From NCBI RefSeq assembly GCF_949987515.2, contig NC_082696.1, forward strand, positions 33,708,431-33,772,430: a stretch of DNA of 64,000 bases. Reading direction: 5' to 3'. This document shows, piece after piece, positions 1-11,325 of the stretch (within the stretch, counting starts at the first letter, position 1; every line of letters starts with the position of its first letter). This stretch comes from Delphinus delphis (Eukaryota > Chordata > Mammalia > Artiodactyla > Delphinidae). The notes under the pieces are model-generated. The model did no database searches, was not told the origin of the DNA, and was given only the letters and a program-made list of their open reading frames with translations. The position numbers and the translations under genes were made by a program.

Positions 1-884
1 AACATTGTATTGTATAATGAAGGGATAGAACCAGAAAGGCAGAAACTGTGTATTGAAGGCAGGGAAAGGTCAAGGTGGGCTGGGGCTGAAGAAGAATAGT
101 GAGTAAGAATTGGCTAGGGGCTGAGATGAGGGGAGGATTTCTTATAAAAGCATGAACCTGTTCTGGAGGAGAAAACTGGCATGATATGTGGAGAAAATAG
201 TGAGTGCTCTGTCAGTTTGGGGAAGCTGGTTTGTGAAGAGAAGTAGTGGGAGGTAATGTGGAAAAAGTACTTTGGAGCAAGATCATGGAGTGTGGTCAGT
301 ACTAAGCAGAGAAGTAGAAATTTCTCTCTGCTTATTTTATAGGGAAAATTCAATGGATATTGAATAGAACTGATTTAATAAAAATATTGGTAATGTACAA
401 TAAAGGGGTTTTAGGAAGAAGTATGGAAACCTATTTATCATTCATTATTTTCTTAGCAATTAATCCTATTGTCTGTGTTACTATGTTTTTCCTAGAAGTA
501 TAGCTTAAAGATAAAATTTTCATTAATACAGAAAATCAATTGGGCATTATTTGTTTATCTAGATATTAGACTGTGGTGTTTATGAATATGGGACTTGTTT
601 TCTTTGTGTCTTGTTTTAAATAAAAACTGCTACTTAGTCTAAGTACTTGCAGCCTCTCTCTTTTTTTAATGAACTGAAAGAAATGAGAAGTTCCTGGTTT
701 TTGTATTGTGTGTTTTTGAAAGCCAAGTTGCTGTTAATCTGTAGGATTCAACTAGGATTTATTTTTAAAAGGAAAAAAAAAAACCAACCCTGTGTTTATT
801 TCCTAGGAATTTATCATTATTCATTTGATGTTCCTGATGTAAGATAGCATTCGTGTAGTCTTTTGTTTTTTTAGCATACGAATC

Positions 885-1500
885 TAATGCATGTTCATTG
901 TAGAACATTCAGTGAATATATGTGAACAAAAATAAGAAAACAGAAGACAAAGTACAGCTTCCCCCCGATAGTGCAGTTAACATTTTGCTATGTATTTTTT
1001 GTTCTTTTCCAGTCATATGCATATTTATGTGTACATATGTGAATACACCCACACACCTACACAAATGCATTTATTTAGTATAAATATATATTTTCATAAA
1101 TGAGTATAATATCTTATAATCTGCATATTTTATTTAACATATTATATCTTCCATTAAATGGTTTTAATAATATCATTTTTAATGACTTCATAATTATTGA
1201 TCAAACTATTTTATCATAATTTTACAAATTGCCTCTTATTGGACATTTAAATACTTTTGCTTTTCTTTATTTTAAACAGTGTAATGATGAGATAGACATC
1301 TTTTTTAGGCTATAACTTTGTTATAGTTATATACATATACATGTTATAAACATATAACTTATAAACAAGTTATAAACATATACATGATTATTTTGCTAGT
1401 GTACATTCTTAGATTTGGAATTGCCAGACCAGAGGGCATATATCTTTTTATAAGGTTTTTGATTCTCATTGGCAAATTACTTTACAGGAAGGTTACACTT
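885..1500 (-). repeat. Old L1 fragment (L1ME/L1M5-like)
   Basis: Reading the + strand, phrases resemble the antisense of ancient L1 3' regions: 'gttaacattttg', 'ttggacattta', 'attgccagaccagagggcata' and 'ggaaggttacac'. It is strongly diverged and has no coding potential. The subfamily is assigned from memory only. It includes an AT-rich stretch at about 1310-1390 where 'ttataaacatat' is repeated. Confidence 0.6.
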
Positions 1501-3840
1501 TAAAAAAATTATAACCATTTACATTTTTCTCCTCTGTCTTAAATGATATATTTGAGAACTCTATTGTTCAAGAGACTGTAAGGAATATTTGTAAGGCCAC
1601 ACTAAAGAAGTTTCATTGATAAAAATTAGTATGTTATATGTGTGTGCACACAGATGTTTCATTATTAAGCCTTGAGGTAGCTAAATTACAACTGAATAGA
1701 ACTAAACTCATCAGAAATCTAAGGGATTAGTTAGCTGATAACAAAACAATAGTAAATAAGCTTAAATTATAACAAAAAGAATGAAGGAAGTACGTATTAC
1801 ACACTTGCTTGACTCTTCTGGTTGGTAGCCAGTTATTCTGGGAGTCTGTGGAAGTAATTTTTAGAAGTTGATAAGAATAGCATAGTGTTCTCTATGTTTG
1901 GGATGATGGAAGGGAATCTTGTGTCAAACAGGCAGCTACCTCCATGGTGCCTAGGGGGTAAATTGCCACTCTTTGAAGTCAGATGGCAGAAGGATTTAGA
2001 CGGCTCTTTGATGCTGGTGCTTCTTCCTTTCTGGAACTGTGAAATAAATACATATTATTGCATAGCACTCAGAAAATGTAGCAATAGTCAGGCTGCATTG
2101 AAAGAAGCCCATTTAGCAGAAACACTCTATAGAAATAAAATATCAGCACTTCTAAAATTTTATTTAACTTGCACCAAATGCCCTTGAAGTGCTGAAATAG
2201 TTTGGACAAGGTTTTATTTTGTGGCTTTTGTCTTTCTAATGATCAAATTGATAATTCCTACAAATTAATTTACTTTGCTGATCCCATTTTCTTAATAAGA
2301 AAATTATTGTAGCTTAAAAGTGCAACTGGCTGAAAATTGCTAAATGGTCTTAATGGTAAATATCATACTATATAATTAAAATGTGAGACAAAACATTTTA
2401 TTTCAAAGTTTATTTTACAATGGAAGAAAATAACTATTTGAAAGCCTGTAAATCATTTAGAGAGCACTACTTTAAAATTGACAATCAGAAGCCATAATTG
2501 ATGCAGACTTATAAAAATAATTAAAACCCACTACTACCATAATATGTTGGTGAAAAAAGTTGTAATAGCGTGGAGAAATAGGTCACTAGGTTTGTGAAGA
2601 AGCTGAGGCCCAATAACACGAAGTAACTTACCCAAGATCTCAGGGCTGGTCCTACTTAAAAGCCATAACCATAATTGATCTGTTCTGCTGTGGTAAATAT
2701 GAATGACATCTCTGCAATTCAGCCATGGACTTCAGAATGTGAGTATAACCAAGAATAGAAACATCCTGCTTCTATAAATTGTGCTGGGATCCAGGATATC
2801 CTATTTAAAAGAGAAAGACATAATTTCTTCAAAATATACATGGCCATTTTATTCTGTTAATGTGCAATCTGCGAGAATCAGGGGAGAACAAAGGAGAAAA
2901 GAAAAGAATTCCAGGTTACAAGAGAAGATGAGTACTGGGAAAAAGGAAGTGAAAGTAATGTCAATTACTATCCCTATAGTAAGTTTATTCTGTACTTGGC
3001 TTGGTAACTGACAGTGTTATCACATGAAATCTTCACAAAAGTTCTGAACCCTAAAGTACCACTGACCAGGAATTAGTAAAATTTGAAATTTTGGTTTCTT
3101 AAGTAGTTGAAGCCCTCTTATCTGCTGTGATTTGAACTTGCTGTTGGGGGTTAATTGAACTAGTTAGATGGGTAGTCAATGAGTGTTCAGTGTGTCATGA
3201 CAAGTTACTGTGTTTTAAGGAGGAGACACAGAGGGTTGATTAAAATTCTTCAAGTTCATCCGTAAGAGAGGTCCAAGTGTAACAGTTGGTTCTGTAACAC
3301 TGGGTTCTGTAACACTATATCTAATACATTTTGGTTAAAATTACACCCTGGGGAAAGATATTTTACAATAAAATTTGTGTTCTACCTTAAGTGTGATAAA
3401 TGGGTGTCATTACTTAAAATGTAAATAGTTACATTTTTGTGATACATGCCTTTGTTAAAATCCAAAGGGACATAAGAAAAACTGGTTGTTTTTCTGAAGA
3501 GGTCCTAGGACTAATATCAGCAGCTAATGTATACTTAACACTATATGACTTTGCCTGTCATGCAAGGAGTGTGTGTTTGGGGGTGGAACTATGAGGAATT
3601 GGGAGGTTGAGACTTTATGTTCTTTGCCTCCTCATGATAGATTACCAATGAATGTTTAAGCCAAAGGTAGTGGAGTAGATTAGTGATTTTCAAACCAGAT
3701 TTCTTGCAGCTCTAGAAGAGCTTAGGGACTATTACTGAATTGGGGATAATAGCAATGGTGGTTAGCTGACAGGTTAGTAGGAGACTTCAAGTAGGTGAAT
3801 CTACTGTGTGTCAGAGTCTCAGCTCTAAAAGTTTTGGCAG
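1501..3840. other. Intronic sequence without recognised genes
   Basis: Mostly unique AT-rich DNA. A weak MIR-like patch (antisense, 'gaagctgaggccc ... taacttacccaag') lies near 2580-2650. A 14-base unit 'ggttctgtaacact' occurs twice near 3288-3315. I see nothing else I can name. Confidence 0.5.
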
Positions 3841-3844
3841 TTAA

Positions 3845-4000
3845 ACTTCAGTCCTCACACTTACACTGCAAAGTATCTATATTCCCCGAACAAGTCCAGA
3901 GTTCTAGTCCATTGCAGAAGGTCACACAACTTGCATAAATGGTAATCTTGGGGTCTGAAATCAGAAATGATTCCAGTGCCTGCACTCTTAGCCCCTCTCT
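3845..4000 (-). repeat. MIR SINE remnant
   Basis: The order 'aggtcacacaacttgcataaatgg', 'ggggtctgaaatcaga' and 'ctgcactcttagcccc' follows the antisense core of MIR, an ancient mammalian tRNA-derived SINE. It is diverged and partial. Confidence 0.5.
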
Positions 4001-4114
4001 ACATTAGTATTATGAATGGGGAAAAGGAAAAATACACTCCCTATGTAAACCAGACCAATAACATATTTCTTTTGTTTGTTTATTTATTTTGTTTGTTTGA
4101 TAAAAGACCTTTGT

Positions 4115-4312
4115 TTAGCAAGACTAGAGATTATTTAGAGTGGGATCTGGACTTGAACCAGGCTCTACATGGTCTTTTTGACTTAGAATAAGTTACTAAT
4201 TGTGCCTCAATTTCCTAATTTGTAAAATAGGAATAATAACATGTTGTGAAGAGTAAATGAACTTGTACATGTTATGTACTTTGAACAATGTCTGTTACCC
4301 ACTATAAATTCA
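4115..4312 (+). repeat. MIR SINE remnant just upstream of the exon
   Basis: It follows the sense MIR order: 'ggacttgaaccaggct', 'gtgcctcaatttcctaat', 'tgtaaaataggaataataa', then a decayed 3' end. It ends about 170 bp before the exon, so it lies close to the likely branch-point region but does not reach it. Confidence 0.7.
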
Positions 4313-4419
4313 ATTCATCTACCTACTTGTTTGATACCTTTTTATACCTCTGTTCTGGAAGATAGTCTTTTAAAATTAAATTTGATACTCAGAATAGATT
4401 AGTATTTTAGCTTTCTTTC

Positions 4420-4484
4420 TATTATTATATTTCCCCTTTTGCTTATATATCTATTTAGCTTTATTTTATGTAATGTCATTTCAG
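4420..4484 (+). promoter_or_regulatory. 3' splice site of the PTPRK exon
   Basis: The exon is preceded by a T-rich stretch ending ATGTCATTTCAG, with the acceptor AG at 4483-4484. The pyrimidine tract is broken by several purines in its last 20 bases, so it looks weaker than average. The position is fixed by the protein match, which starts exactly here in phase 1. A nearby TTTAG at about 4454-4458 is a possible alternative acceptor, but nothing in the peptide match supports its use. Confidence 0.85.
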
Positions 4485-4756
4485 GTTCCTATATGATAGT
4501 GGATTCTTCAGATCATGACCCTGGAGAAAAAGCCAGACTTCAGCTGCCTACAATGAAGGAGAACGACACTCACTGTATCGACTTTAGTTACCTATTATAC
4601 AGCCAGAAAGGATTGAATCCTGGCACTTTGAACATATTGGTTAGGGTGAATAAAGGACCTCTTGCCAATCCAATATGGAATGTGACTGGATTCACGGGTA
4701 GAGACTGGCTTCGGGCTGAGCTAGCAGTGAGCACCTTTTGGCCCAATGAATATCAG
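4485..4756 (+). CDS. PTPRK: PTPRK internal exon (inferred exon 3), middle of the MAM domain; partial gene
   Basis: This 272-bp exon encodes 90 complete codons plus the last two bases of a Gly codon split at the upstream junction (phase 1 in, phase 0 out). The peptide starts GSYMIVDSSDHDPGEK and ends STFWPNEYQ. From memory it matches residues of about 75-165 of vertebrate PTPRK and fits it better than the paralogues PTPRM, PTPRT and PTPRU. PTPRK is a type I membrane receptor phosphatase (MAM, Ig, fibronectin III repeats, transmembrane segment, two cytoplasmic phosphatase domains) that mediates homophilic cell adhesion and dephosphorylates junction and growth-factor signalling proteins. The MAM domain contributes to adhesion and dimer formation. 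Visible features are one Cys in the motif NDTHCIDF, two N-glycosylation sequons (NDT and NVT) and no stops or frameshifts. It is bounded by AG at 4483-4484 and GT at 4757-4758. The in-frame ATG at 4439 is intronic and is not a start codon. The length is not a multiple of three, so skipping it would shift the frame. Confidence 0.9.
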
Positions 4757-4765
4757 GTAATCACC
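4757..4765 (+). promoter_or_regulatory. 5' splice site of the PTPRK exon
   Basis: The junction reads CAG|GTAATC. Positions -3 to +4 fit the consensus, but +5 is T instead of the usual G and +6 is C instead of T, so pairing with U1 snRNA should be weaker than average. The PTPRK match ends exactly here on a codon boundary. If the intron were retained, the frame would run 26 more codons to a TAG at 4835-4837. Confidence 0.9.
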
Positions 4766-6635
4766 TGTTCTTTTCTGGTTCATGCTTTGATGTCATTGGA
4801 TCTCCCTGTGTATGTAATACTTAGAGGTAAATACTAGCCCCATAGGAATGAGAGATTGTTTCTTTAGCTCTCCTCCAGTGTTAGGCTTGAGGAAATGTTT
4901 AACTACATTGGCACAAAATCTTCAAAGTAGGGAAAATATTTCAACATATGGAAAAATGTAGTTTAGGTACAAAATTTGTTGGTTGTTTGGCAAAGAGCTG
5001 CTTATTGACAGATATATTTCTATGTCTCTGTTCAGGAAGAAATAGGCTTTTTGAGTTGAGTGTACGATTCAGACTGGATTGGTTTACTGGCTTCTTGAAG
5101 ATAACATTTGAAAAATAAACATGAAATAGTGTTTCATGAAATATGTTATCTAAGGGGGAGGCATTTTCAGTAATTTAAAAATATTTTTGTCAATTACATG
5201 GAGTATAAAAATAGGCAAACAAAACCTCACCAAGACTTGAGTGGGGGACAGTTTTGACTTAAAGGTAGCACTGAAGAATTTCAGTAAGAGTTTAGAGTCT
5301 TCATTCTAGTGATGAAGTGAATGCTTCATTCCATCCCACTGCCACTTGACTGCCTCTAATTACTTATTATTACTCATAAGTCTCCCTTACATGGCCTATC
5401 ATGGCTTCTTCAGCCTCAACTATAAAAAAAAAATAAGCAAGCAACAAAAAAAGTTGTCCACATGTCTTTGGATCCTTTTTCCCCCCCAGAAACATTTGAT
5501 TTAATTATGAGTAAACCAGACAATGAATAGTGTCAATACCTACATTGTGATTTGTGTGACAGAGTTTATATGGTTGAACCAAAGAAGTCCATTTACCAGT
5601 TTGGAAAGTTGTTCAGTAATCTTCATTGTAAGGTTCAGGACCTGGTAACAGAAAGTTACCTCTTCTGAAAGTTCACTTCTGTGTTAGATCTTGAAATTTA
5701 AACTTTTAAAAGATTTGCCTGTTCGTAGCTTATTATAGAACCTAATGGGAATGAGTTTATGTAAAGGTATATTTTTTATTATTGTTGGTGAGTAATTTAT
5801 AAGCTAATAGTTTTATTTCTGCTCTTTAAAAAAGCATGTTAGGCTTATCTTTATTCCTGGGAAGAGGGGAGAGGAAATCAATGCATTCTTTTAATTGCTT
5901 TGTTTTGAGTTGATTTTTTATTTTATTAGAAGTCTCTTCATACAGGTAAGGTTCTCCATTCAGGGTTATGTGTCTATGAAGATTTCAATGGATTTTTATT
6001 AGGTACTAGTTGATTCCATTATTCCTGAACAGAAAGATGTTTCTCTTCAGTCCTGGAGAGCCATCTGCTTCTTCAGGGTGCATAGCTCTGGGCGGGCTGC
6101 TTATGTGGTCGGTGAGTGGGTGGAAGTGTGTGAAACTAATGCTAAAGCACTGAAGCAAGATTAACGGGCGCATCTATGACAACAGTGGGTTGATAACTGT
6201 CATTGCTGGGTCACCCTTACAGCACATTATCATCATACTGATTTCTTTAGAATCTGCTATTGGAGCTTAACATAACACTAAAAAGAAAAAGCTCTGATTC
6301 AGCAAAATAAAACTGTCCACAGATTCAGCCTCCTTAAACTAAATTAAAGCTCAGATAACAAATCTAGCAAAATTATTAAAAATTTGGGTTCTGGAGTAAG
6401 GTTGCATATATTCAGCCCTGTTTGTTGTTTGCTACCTGCATAGATGGTACATTAAAGAATCAAATTGTTAGTTGCATCTTTGAAAAATAAAACCTATAGA
6501 AGTAGATTTTGATAAATCCAGCAAATAATGTATCTGTGGTATCATACGGCTGATCCTTTGTAACTAAGAAATGGCATACATGTAATTACTTTTTCCTATT
6601 TTTTTGCTAAGATCTATCTTTGAATCACTGATATT
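4766..6635. other. Intronic sequence, no recognised feature
   Basis: Unique AT-rich DNA directly downstream of the exon, with no repeat family I can name. Short A- and C-runs lie near 5425-5490. Any intronic splicing enhancers for the non-consensus donor would be expected in the first few hundred bases, but none can be proven by eye. Confidence 0.45.
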
Positions 6636-6649
6636 AATAACATTTTCTT

Positions 6650-6926
6650 TTTTTTACCAAATTGTAGTTTCTATTTTATTTTATTATTTTTTATTGAAGT
6701 ATAGTTGATTTACAATGTTGTGTTAATTTCTGCTGTACAGCAAAGTGATTCAGTTATATATACATATATACATTCTTTTTTCTATTCTGTTCCATTATTG
6801 TTTGTCACAGGATATTGAATATAGTTCCCTGTGCTATATGCATTAGAACCTTGTTTATCCATTCTACGTGTAATAGTTTGCATCTGCTAACCTCGGACTC
6901 CCAGTCCATCCCTCCCTCACCCCCCC
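6650..6926 (-). mobile_element. 5'-truncated L1, 3' end only, cetartiodactyl type
   Basis: The + strand reads 'ttattgaagtatagttgat', 'gctgtacagcaaagtgat' and 'tagttccctgtgctatatg', the antisense of the L1 3' end common in whales, cattle and pigs. It is flanked by a perfect 14-bp TSD, aataacattttctt, at 6636-6649 and 6927-6940. The element is only ~277 bp long, so it is a heavily truncated insertion with no ORF. The intact TSD makes it younger than the MIR, L2 and L1M pieces nearby. Confidence 0.88.
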
Positions 6927-6940
6927 AATAACATTTTCTT

Positions 6941-8250
6941 ACGGCACAGATTTCTGGAATGTTAATTTTAATGTTGAGTTATAGTACCAAGAGCTGGATG
7001 AACGCTTCTTTGTTCAGTCTCATTTTGCATGACACAGCTGCCTAGGTTACTTGCACCTGTGGTATTTTAAAGCAAACAGTGCAAAAGGAACCTGTGCAAG
7101 TTTCAGCCTGGCTAGTGAGATCATTTTGGAAATCTTTTGTTCGAGAAAATGATTGCTAAATACATAGAACCTGTGGGTAAATGTCTCTTTGTTGCAGACT
7201 GAAATTTGAGCAATAGGTCATTTCTTAAGTGATTACTTTGCTTCCACATCCTTTTCCTTAACTTGCAAAACTTAACAATCAATGAGAGCAAATAACAGAG
7301 CAGAATATTTTTTATTCATGTGCTTAGTGCTCAATAAATTACTTGATTGATGTTTTCATCGATTTTGTCATTTAGATACCTAGTGGTATCTGTATATCAG
7401 TTAATTAGAAACAACTATATTAATGTAGCATTTTTGCTATTAGGAAATAGCATGAAAAACTTTTGACTATTGCTTAATGCAGACTCTTTATGGATTTTTA
7501 AAAATTAAAATATAGCCATTGCAATGAGCCATGTTATAAGCCTACTCTTTCATTCTTAAAGAAACACTGCATATTTTTAATATTCTCAGACTCTAGATTA
7601 AATAGAGTTATGATATTCATAGAAATTGTTTTCCTTGGTTCCACAGTTTACTCAGCTTCTCTTCTCCAGAGATCTTACACTCTTCAAACTTGTTCTTTAA
7701 CCTTGTTTTTTAACTTCTCATTTTTCTTTTGTGTGTCTAGTGAAGACTCCTTTCTCTTCTTTGCTTGAGCCATTCCTTATCTGACCACCCCTTTGGTACA
7801 ACCCCTTTTCACCCAACTTTAGCAATAACAACAGAAGCAATCAAAAAGAAAATAGGCTGAGAGAGCTCCTACCTTTAATTAGTATAGGATAACTTTTGTA
7901 TAAAAACCGTGATCCTGGGAGTGAAAGCAAAATACTCCTTACAAGTAACTCTTCTCTTTTCCATTTTCCTGTTGAACTAAATATCTGAAAAAGATATAGC
8001 ACACCTTTGGTGTGATTTTCCCTTCCCAGAGATTCCATGTTAGCAGATGACTAAAGAGAAGATTGATGTGGTAATTTAATTACTTAAGCTGTGGACTATT
8101 CAATAATGAGGAGATGCCAGTTTTTAACCCCAAGAAACTTAACCTCTGATTTGAAAAAAAAATACGTGAAATTGTGAAATGAAGGCAAAAATGATTTTCT
8201 GAATAATGAATTTTGGTTACCTGGAAGATCAGGATAAGGGTCCTTGTCTC
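6941..8250. other. Intronic sequence, no recognised gene
   Basis: Mostly unique. A possible MIR 3' end, 'agtgctcaataaatta', lies near 7325-7345. The reverse-strand frame at 7841-8038 has no recognisable domain. Confidence 0.4.
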
Positions 8251-8254
8251 TGGG

Positions 8255-8470
8255 ACCAGCCCTTCCTGGGCAAACGTTGACTCTACTATTTAGCGGATGT
8301 GCAGCCTGGGGAATATTCCTTAATCTCTTTGACTGCAGTTTCCTCATCTGAAAAATGAGGATCACAGCAGTACCTACCTCACTGGGTTGTTCTAAGTACT
8401 GAATTAATACACAGTGTTTAGAAAAGTATCTGACACATAGTAGAGGTTTACCATAAATTAGGTTGACGTT
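8255..8470 (+). repeat. MIR SINE
   Basis: The sense MIR core is clear: 'gactgcagtttcctcatctg', 'aaaatgaggatcacagcagt', 'acctacctcactgggttgtt' and 'ctgacacatagtagaggtt'. A 129-codon reverse-strand frame (8096-8485) lies over this repeat and is explained by it. Confidence 0.85.
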
Positions 8471-8571
8471 ATGATGAGTGAACAAAAAGATTGTGAACTC
8501 TATTGGATTTAATAAGTGCTCAGCATTTTCTTCTATTGTGAAAGCATACTATTCTTTTCTTTTTGAACACA

Positions 8572-8935
8572 GTTTTTTTTTAGAGCAGTTTTAGGTTCAC
8601 AGCAAATTCGAGAGGAAGGTACAGAGATTTCCCCATATACCCCCAGTTCCCACACATATATAGCTGCCCCCATTATCAACATCTCCCACCAGAGAGGTAC
8701 AACAGAAGAACCTCTATTTGGTACAATAGATGAACCTGTCTTGACACATCATAATCACTCAAAGTCTGTAGTTAATTTTAGGGTTCACTCTTGGTGTTGT
8801 ACATTCTAAGAGTTTAGACAAATGTATAATGACATGTATTCATCATTACAGAATCAGAGTATTTTTACTGCCCTAAAAGTCTTGTGTGTTCCACCTATTC
8901 ATTCCTCCCCATCCCTACTCTCTTTTTCTTAGGTT
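8572..8935 (-). repeat. Old L1M-lineage 3'-region fragment
   Basis: Phrases such as 'gagcagttttaggttcacag', 'ggttcactcttggtgttgta' and 'gacaaatgtataatgacatg' are a familiar L1M-type repeat. It contains no open coding frame. Orientation and subfamily are from memory. Confidence 0.65.
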
Positions 8936-8989
8936 TTTTGTTTATTAAAACATCTGATTTTTTGGCACATTATTAGCATGAGGTCACAC

Positions 8990-9240
8990 CATGCTAACCT
9001 CTGGGGATATACAGGTAAAGTCCTTCTTCTCTTGAAGCTTACAGTCTAGCTTGGCCCTGTAGAAGATAAAAATGTAAATCAGATGTAGGGTCTGCCTTTA
9101 AGGAGCCTAGTCCAAATGGGAAGGTGAGATATATGTAGATAAAACTTTGAAACAATGTAGCATTATTAAATGACTTAAGAGGGGCAAATCTAAAATGTAG
9201 TGGGGAAAATGAAAACAAAAGACTTGTTTCCAAAGTAATT
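8990..9240 (-). repeat. L2-like LINE remnant
   Basis: 'ctggggatatacag', 'cttgaagcttacagtctag' and later 'aaggtgagatatatgtagat' follow the antisense L2 3' end. It is diverged. Confidence 0.4.
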
Positions 9241-10440
9241 TGAGGCAGAAATGGGACTATAATTCTTGTTGCTTGATTTCTCTATTCCTAGATTAGTTTG
9301 CTTTCCACCCTACCTCATTGTTTTTGTTAAACCACCATTATTTGGAATGGACACTTTCTATAGTGAAACACAACAAGCAAATGTAAATTGCATTTATGAC
9401 AAGCATCGCAATGATACAACTAATATATAAGGAACTGTTTCTCACCTGTGTCTTCAAAAGCAATAGATGTCTTTTTAGCTCAGTATACTAATTATAGAAA
9501 GTATCATATTACATGTATTTTATTTGCCATGGTTACACGTTGCTAATTCTTCCTGTTTTTATAGGCCTTAAGTAAGTACTGTAAATTTTTTAATTGCTCT
9601 AAACAGAAGTAAAAAGAAAAAAAAAAAACAGCAACCCAAACATTATGAGTTATTATCTCAGTGTTAAATTTCAACTGAAGATCAGCATACCTCTAAAAGT
9701 GTTATTTTCTCCACTCTGGAAATCTGACCTGTCTCGTATGTGTAAAACTAAAATTCTGCTCTTGGATTAAATCCATTAGTTTCTTACTGAACAGTGAGGT
9801 TGTTACCAAATGAGGCAGGCAGACATAACTTCCAAAACTATTAGTGGAAACCTAAACTGCTGGTTTCCATTAACTGGGTGCACATCATTAATCACAAAAA
9901 CGTTGTGTGATGAAAACTACAGGGGTTTGGCCTGAAATTGGAAAGTGATAATATAGCTGAATATGCCTTTTTTTTTTCTTCACCTCCTAATTCACTGAGA
10001 AATAAATGCTGAACTTTTGCCACCCATTTTCTTCTTAACATTTTTCACTGGTTTAAAAAAATGTAAGAACTGGACAAGCATGGGGTCTTTTGTTTTTGTC
10101 TCCTTTTTAAAAGTTTATGTTAACATGCATTGCACTGATATTTTGGCAATAGAATGTTTGTTACACTCCAGAGATACTACTGCTTTGGATCCAAGAAGAT
10201 TGGGATTTAAACCAAATGACTGTTTACTTAAATAAAAAGTCTCTAAAAGATTGATCTCGAAGGATGGAGCTGAAGTTAGAGCATGCTCATGAACCATCCA
10301 TGCAAAGAGTGGGAAAGAGGATATCACTCCTGTGCCATAGCTCTTGGAATGCTCCCAATTTTTACTGCTCTTCATCCAACCATGTAGAGCCCCACTGAAG
10401 AGAGGAGGGTGGCAAGATTTTTCTTTTGTAGATGGATTTT
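9241..10440. other. Intronic sequence, no recognised feature
   Basis: Unique AT-rich DNA. Frames at 10017-10235 (+) and 10115-10471 (-) overlap each other and show no known domain. Confidence 0.4.
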
Positions 10441-10442
10441 CT

Positions 10443-10815
10443 TTCCTAGTCTGCTTGAGCTGCCATAACAAAATACTATAGACTGAGTGGCTTTAACAAC
10501 AGAAATTTATTTCTCTCATGGTGTGAAGGCCAAAGATCAAAGAGTTGGTCTATTTGTTTCCTGGTGAGAGCTCTCTTTCTGGCTTGCAGAAGGCTACCTT
10601 CTCCCTGTGTCCTCACATAATGAACAGAGAGAGCTCTGGTGTCTCATCCTTTTCTTATAAGGGCACCAGGCCTATTGGATTAGGGTCCCACACTTTTGAC
10701 CTCACTTAACCTTAATTACCCCCTACAGGCCCAATCTCCAAATACAGTCACATTGGTGATTAGGACTTCAACACATGAATTTGGTGGGAGTGGATACAAT
10801 TCAGTGCATACCACT
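10443..10815. repeat. Old mammalian repeat, L1M 3'-UTR type
   Basis: It opens with 'ctagtctgcttgagctgcca' then 'taacaaaatactatagactg', continues with 'ctccctgtgtcctcacataa' and 'cttataagggcaccaggcc', and closes with 'gtgattaggacttcaacaca'. The layout is like the block at 32968-33514. I place it with L1M 3'-UTRs from memory; the exact family is uncertain. Confidence 0.55.
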
Positions 10816-10964
10816 AGATATATCTTATAGCTGTAACTTCATTTGTAACCATTATAAATGACTCTGGCTCATTATCTTGTATGACAATATTGCAGATATT
10901 ATTAATTTCCTGTTGAATAGTCATTCTACTCACTTCTTTCCACGTTGGCTAGGTACCCTCCCAC

Positions 10965-11325
10965 CTTACTTACTTTCCCAACTTACTTTGCAGGTAGCAG
11001 TGGTCATGTGACCAGCTCTGGCCAATGAGTTATGATGGAAAGTCAGCTGGGAGACTTCTGGGAAGGGTGTTATTCCCTAATTAAAAAAGAGATACATGTT
11101 GTTGCATGAGAACATGATGCTTGGCACTATGGCAGTTATTTTGTAACTCTGAGGAAGAAGATAACTGAGGGTAACAGAGGAAAGTATGGAAGGAGCCAGG
11201 GTTCTACTCTCAGACAGAATAATAACACCAGCAACAATAGCAATAACAATAATAACTTTCAAAGCAACTTTTAGTTGAGTATTCTCCTATGCAGCCCAAA
11301 GCATCCTAATATATCATGTCACATC
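10965..11325. repeat. Old interspersed repeat, family not assigned
   Basis: 'gtcatgtgaccagctctggc', 'caatgagttatgatggaaag' and the end 'cagcccaaagcatcctaata' are phrases I know from an ancient mammalian repeat, but I cannot name the family with confidence. No coding frame. Confidence 0.35.

Larger units (their letters stand above)
1..4484 (+). other. PTPRK intron 2, 3' part (inferred)
   Basis: This AT-rich sequence lies upstream of the exon and holds the old repeats listed separately. No other exon with a recognisable domain was found. Frames at 114-353, 647-847, 1885-2187 and 2781-3011 show no known domain and are taken as chance. The intron number is inferred from known PTPRK gene structure, since only one exon is visible here. 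Confidence 0.8.

Noticed and set aside
4439..4484. ATG start for the 132-codon frame containing the PTPRK exon
   Set aside because: The ATG is in intron sequence before the acceptor AG. The peptide match starts only at the junction.
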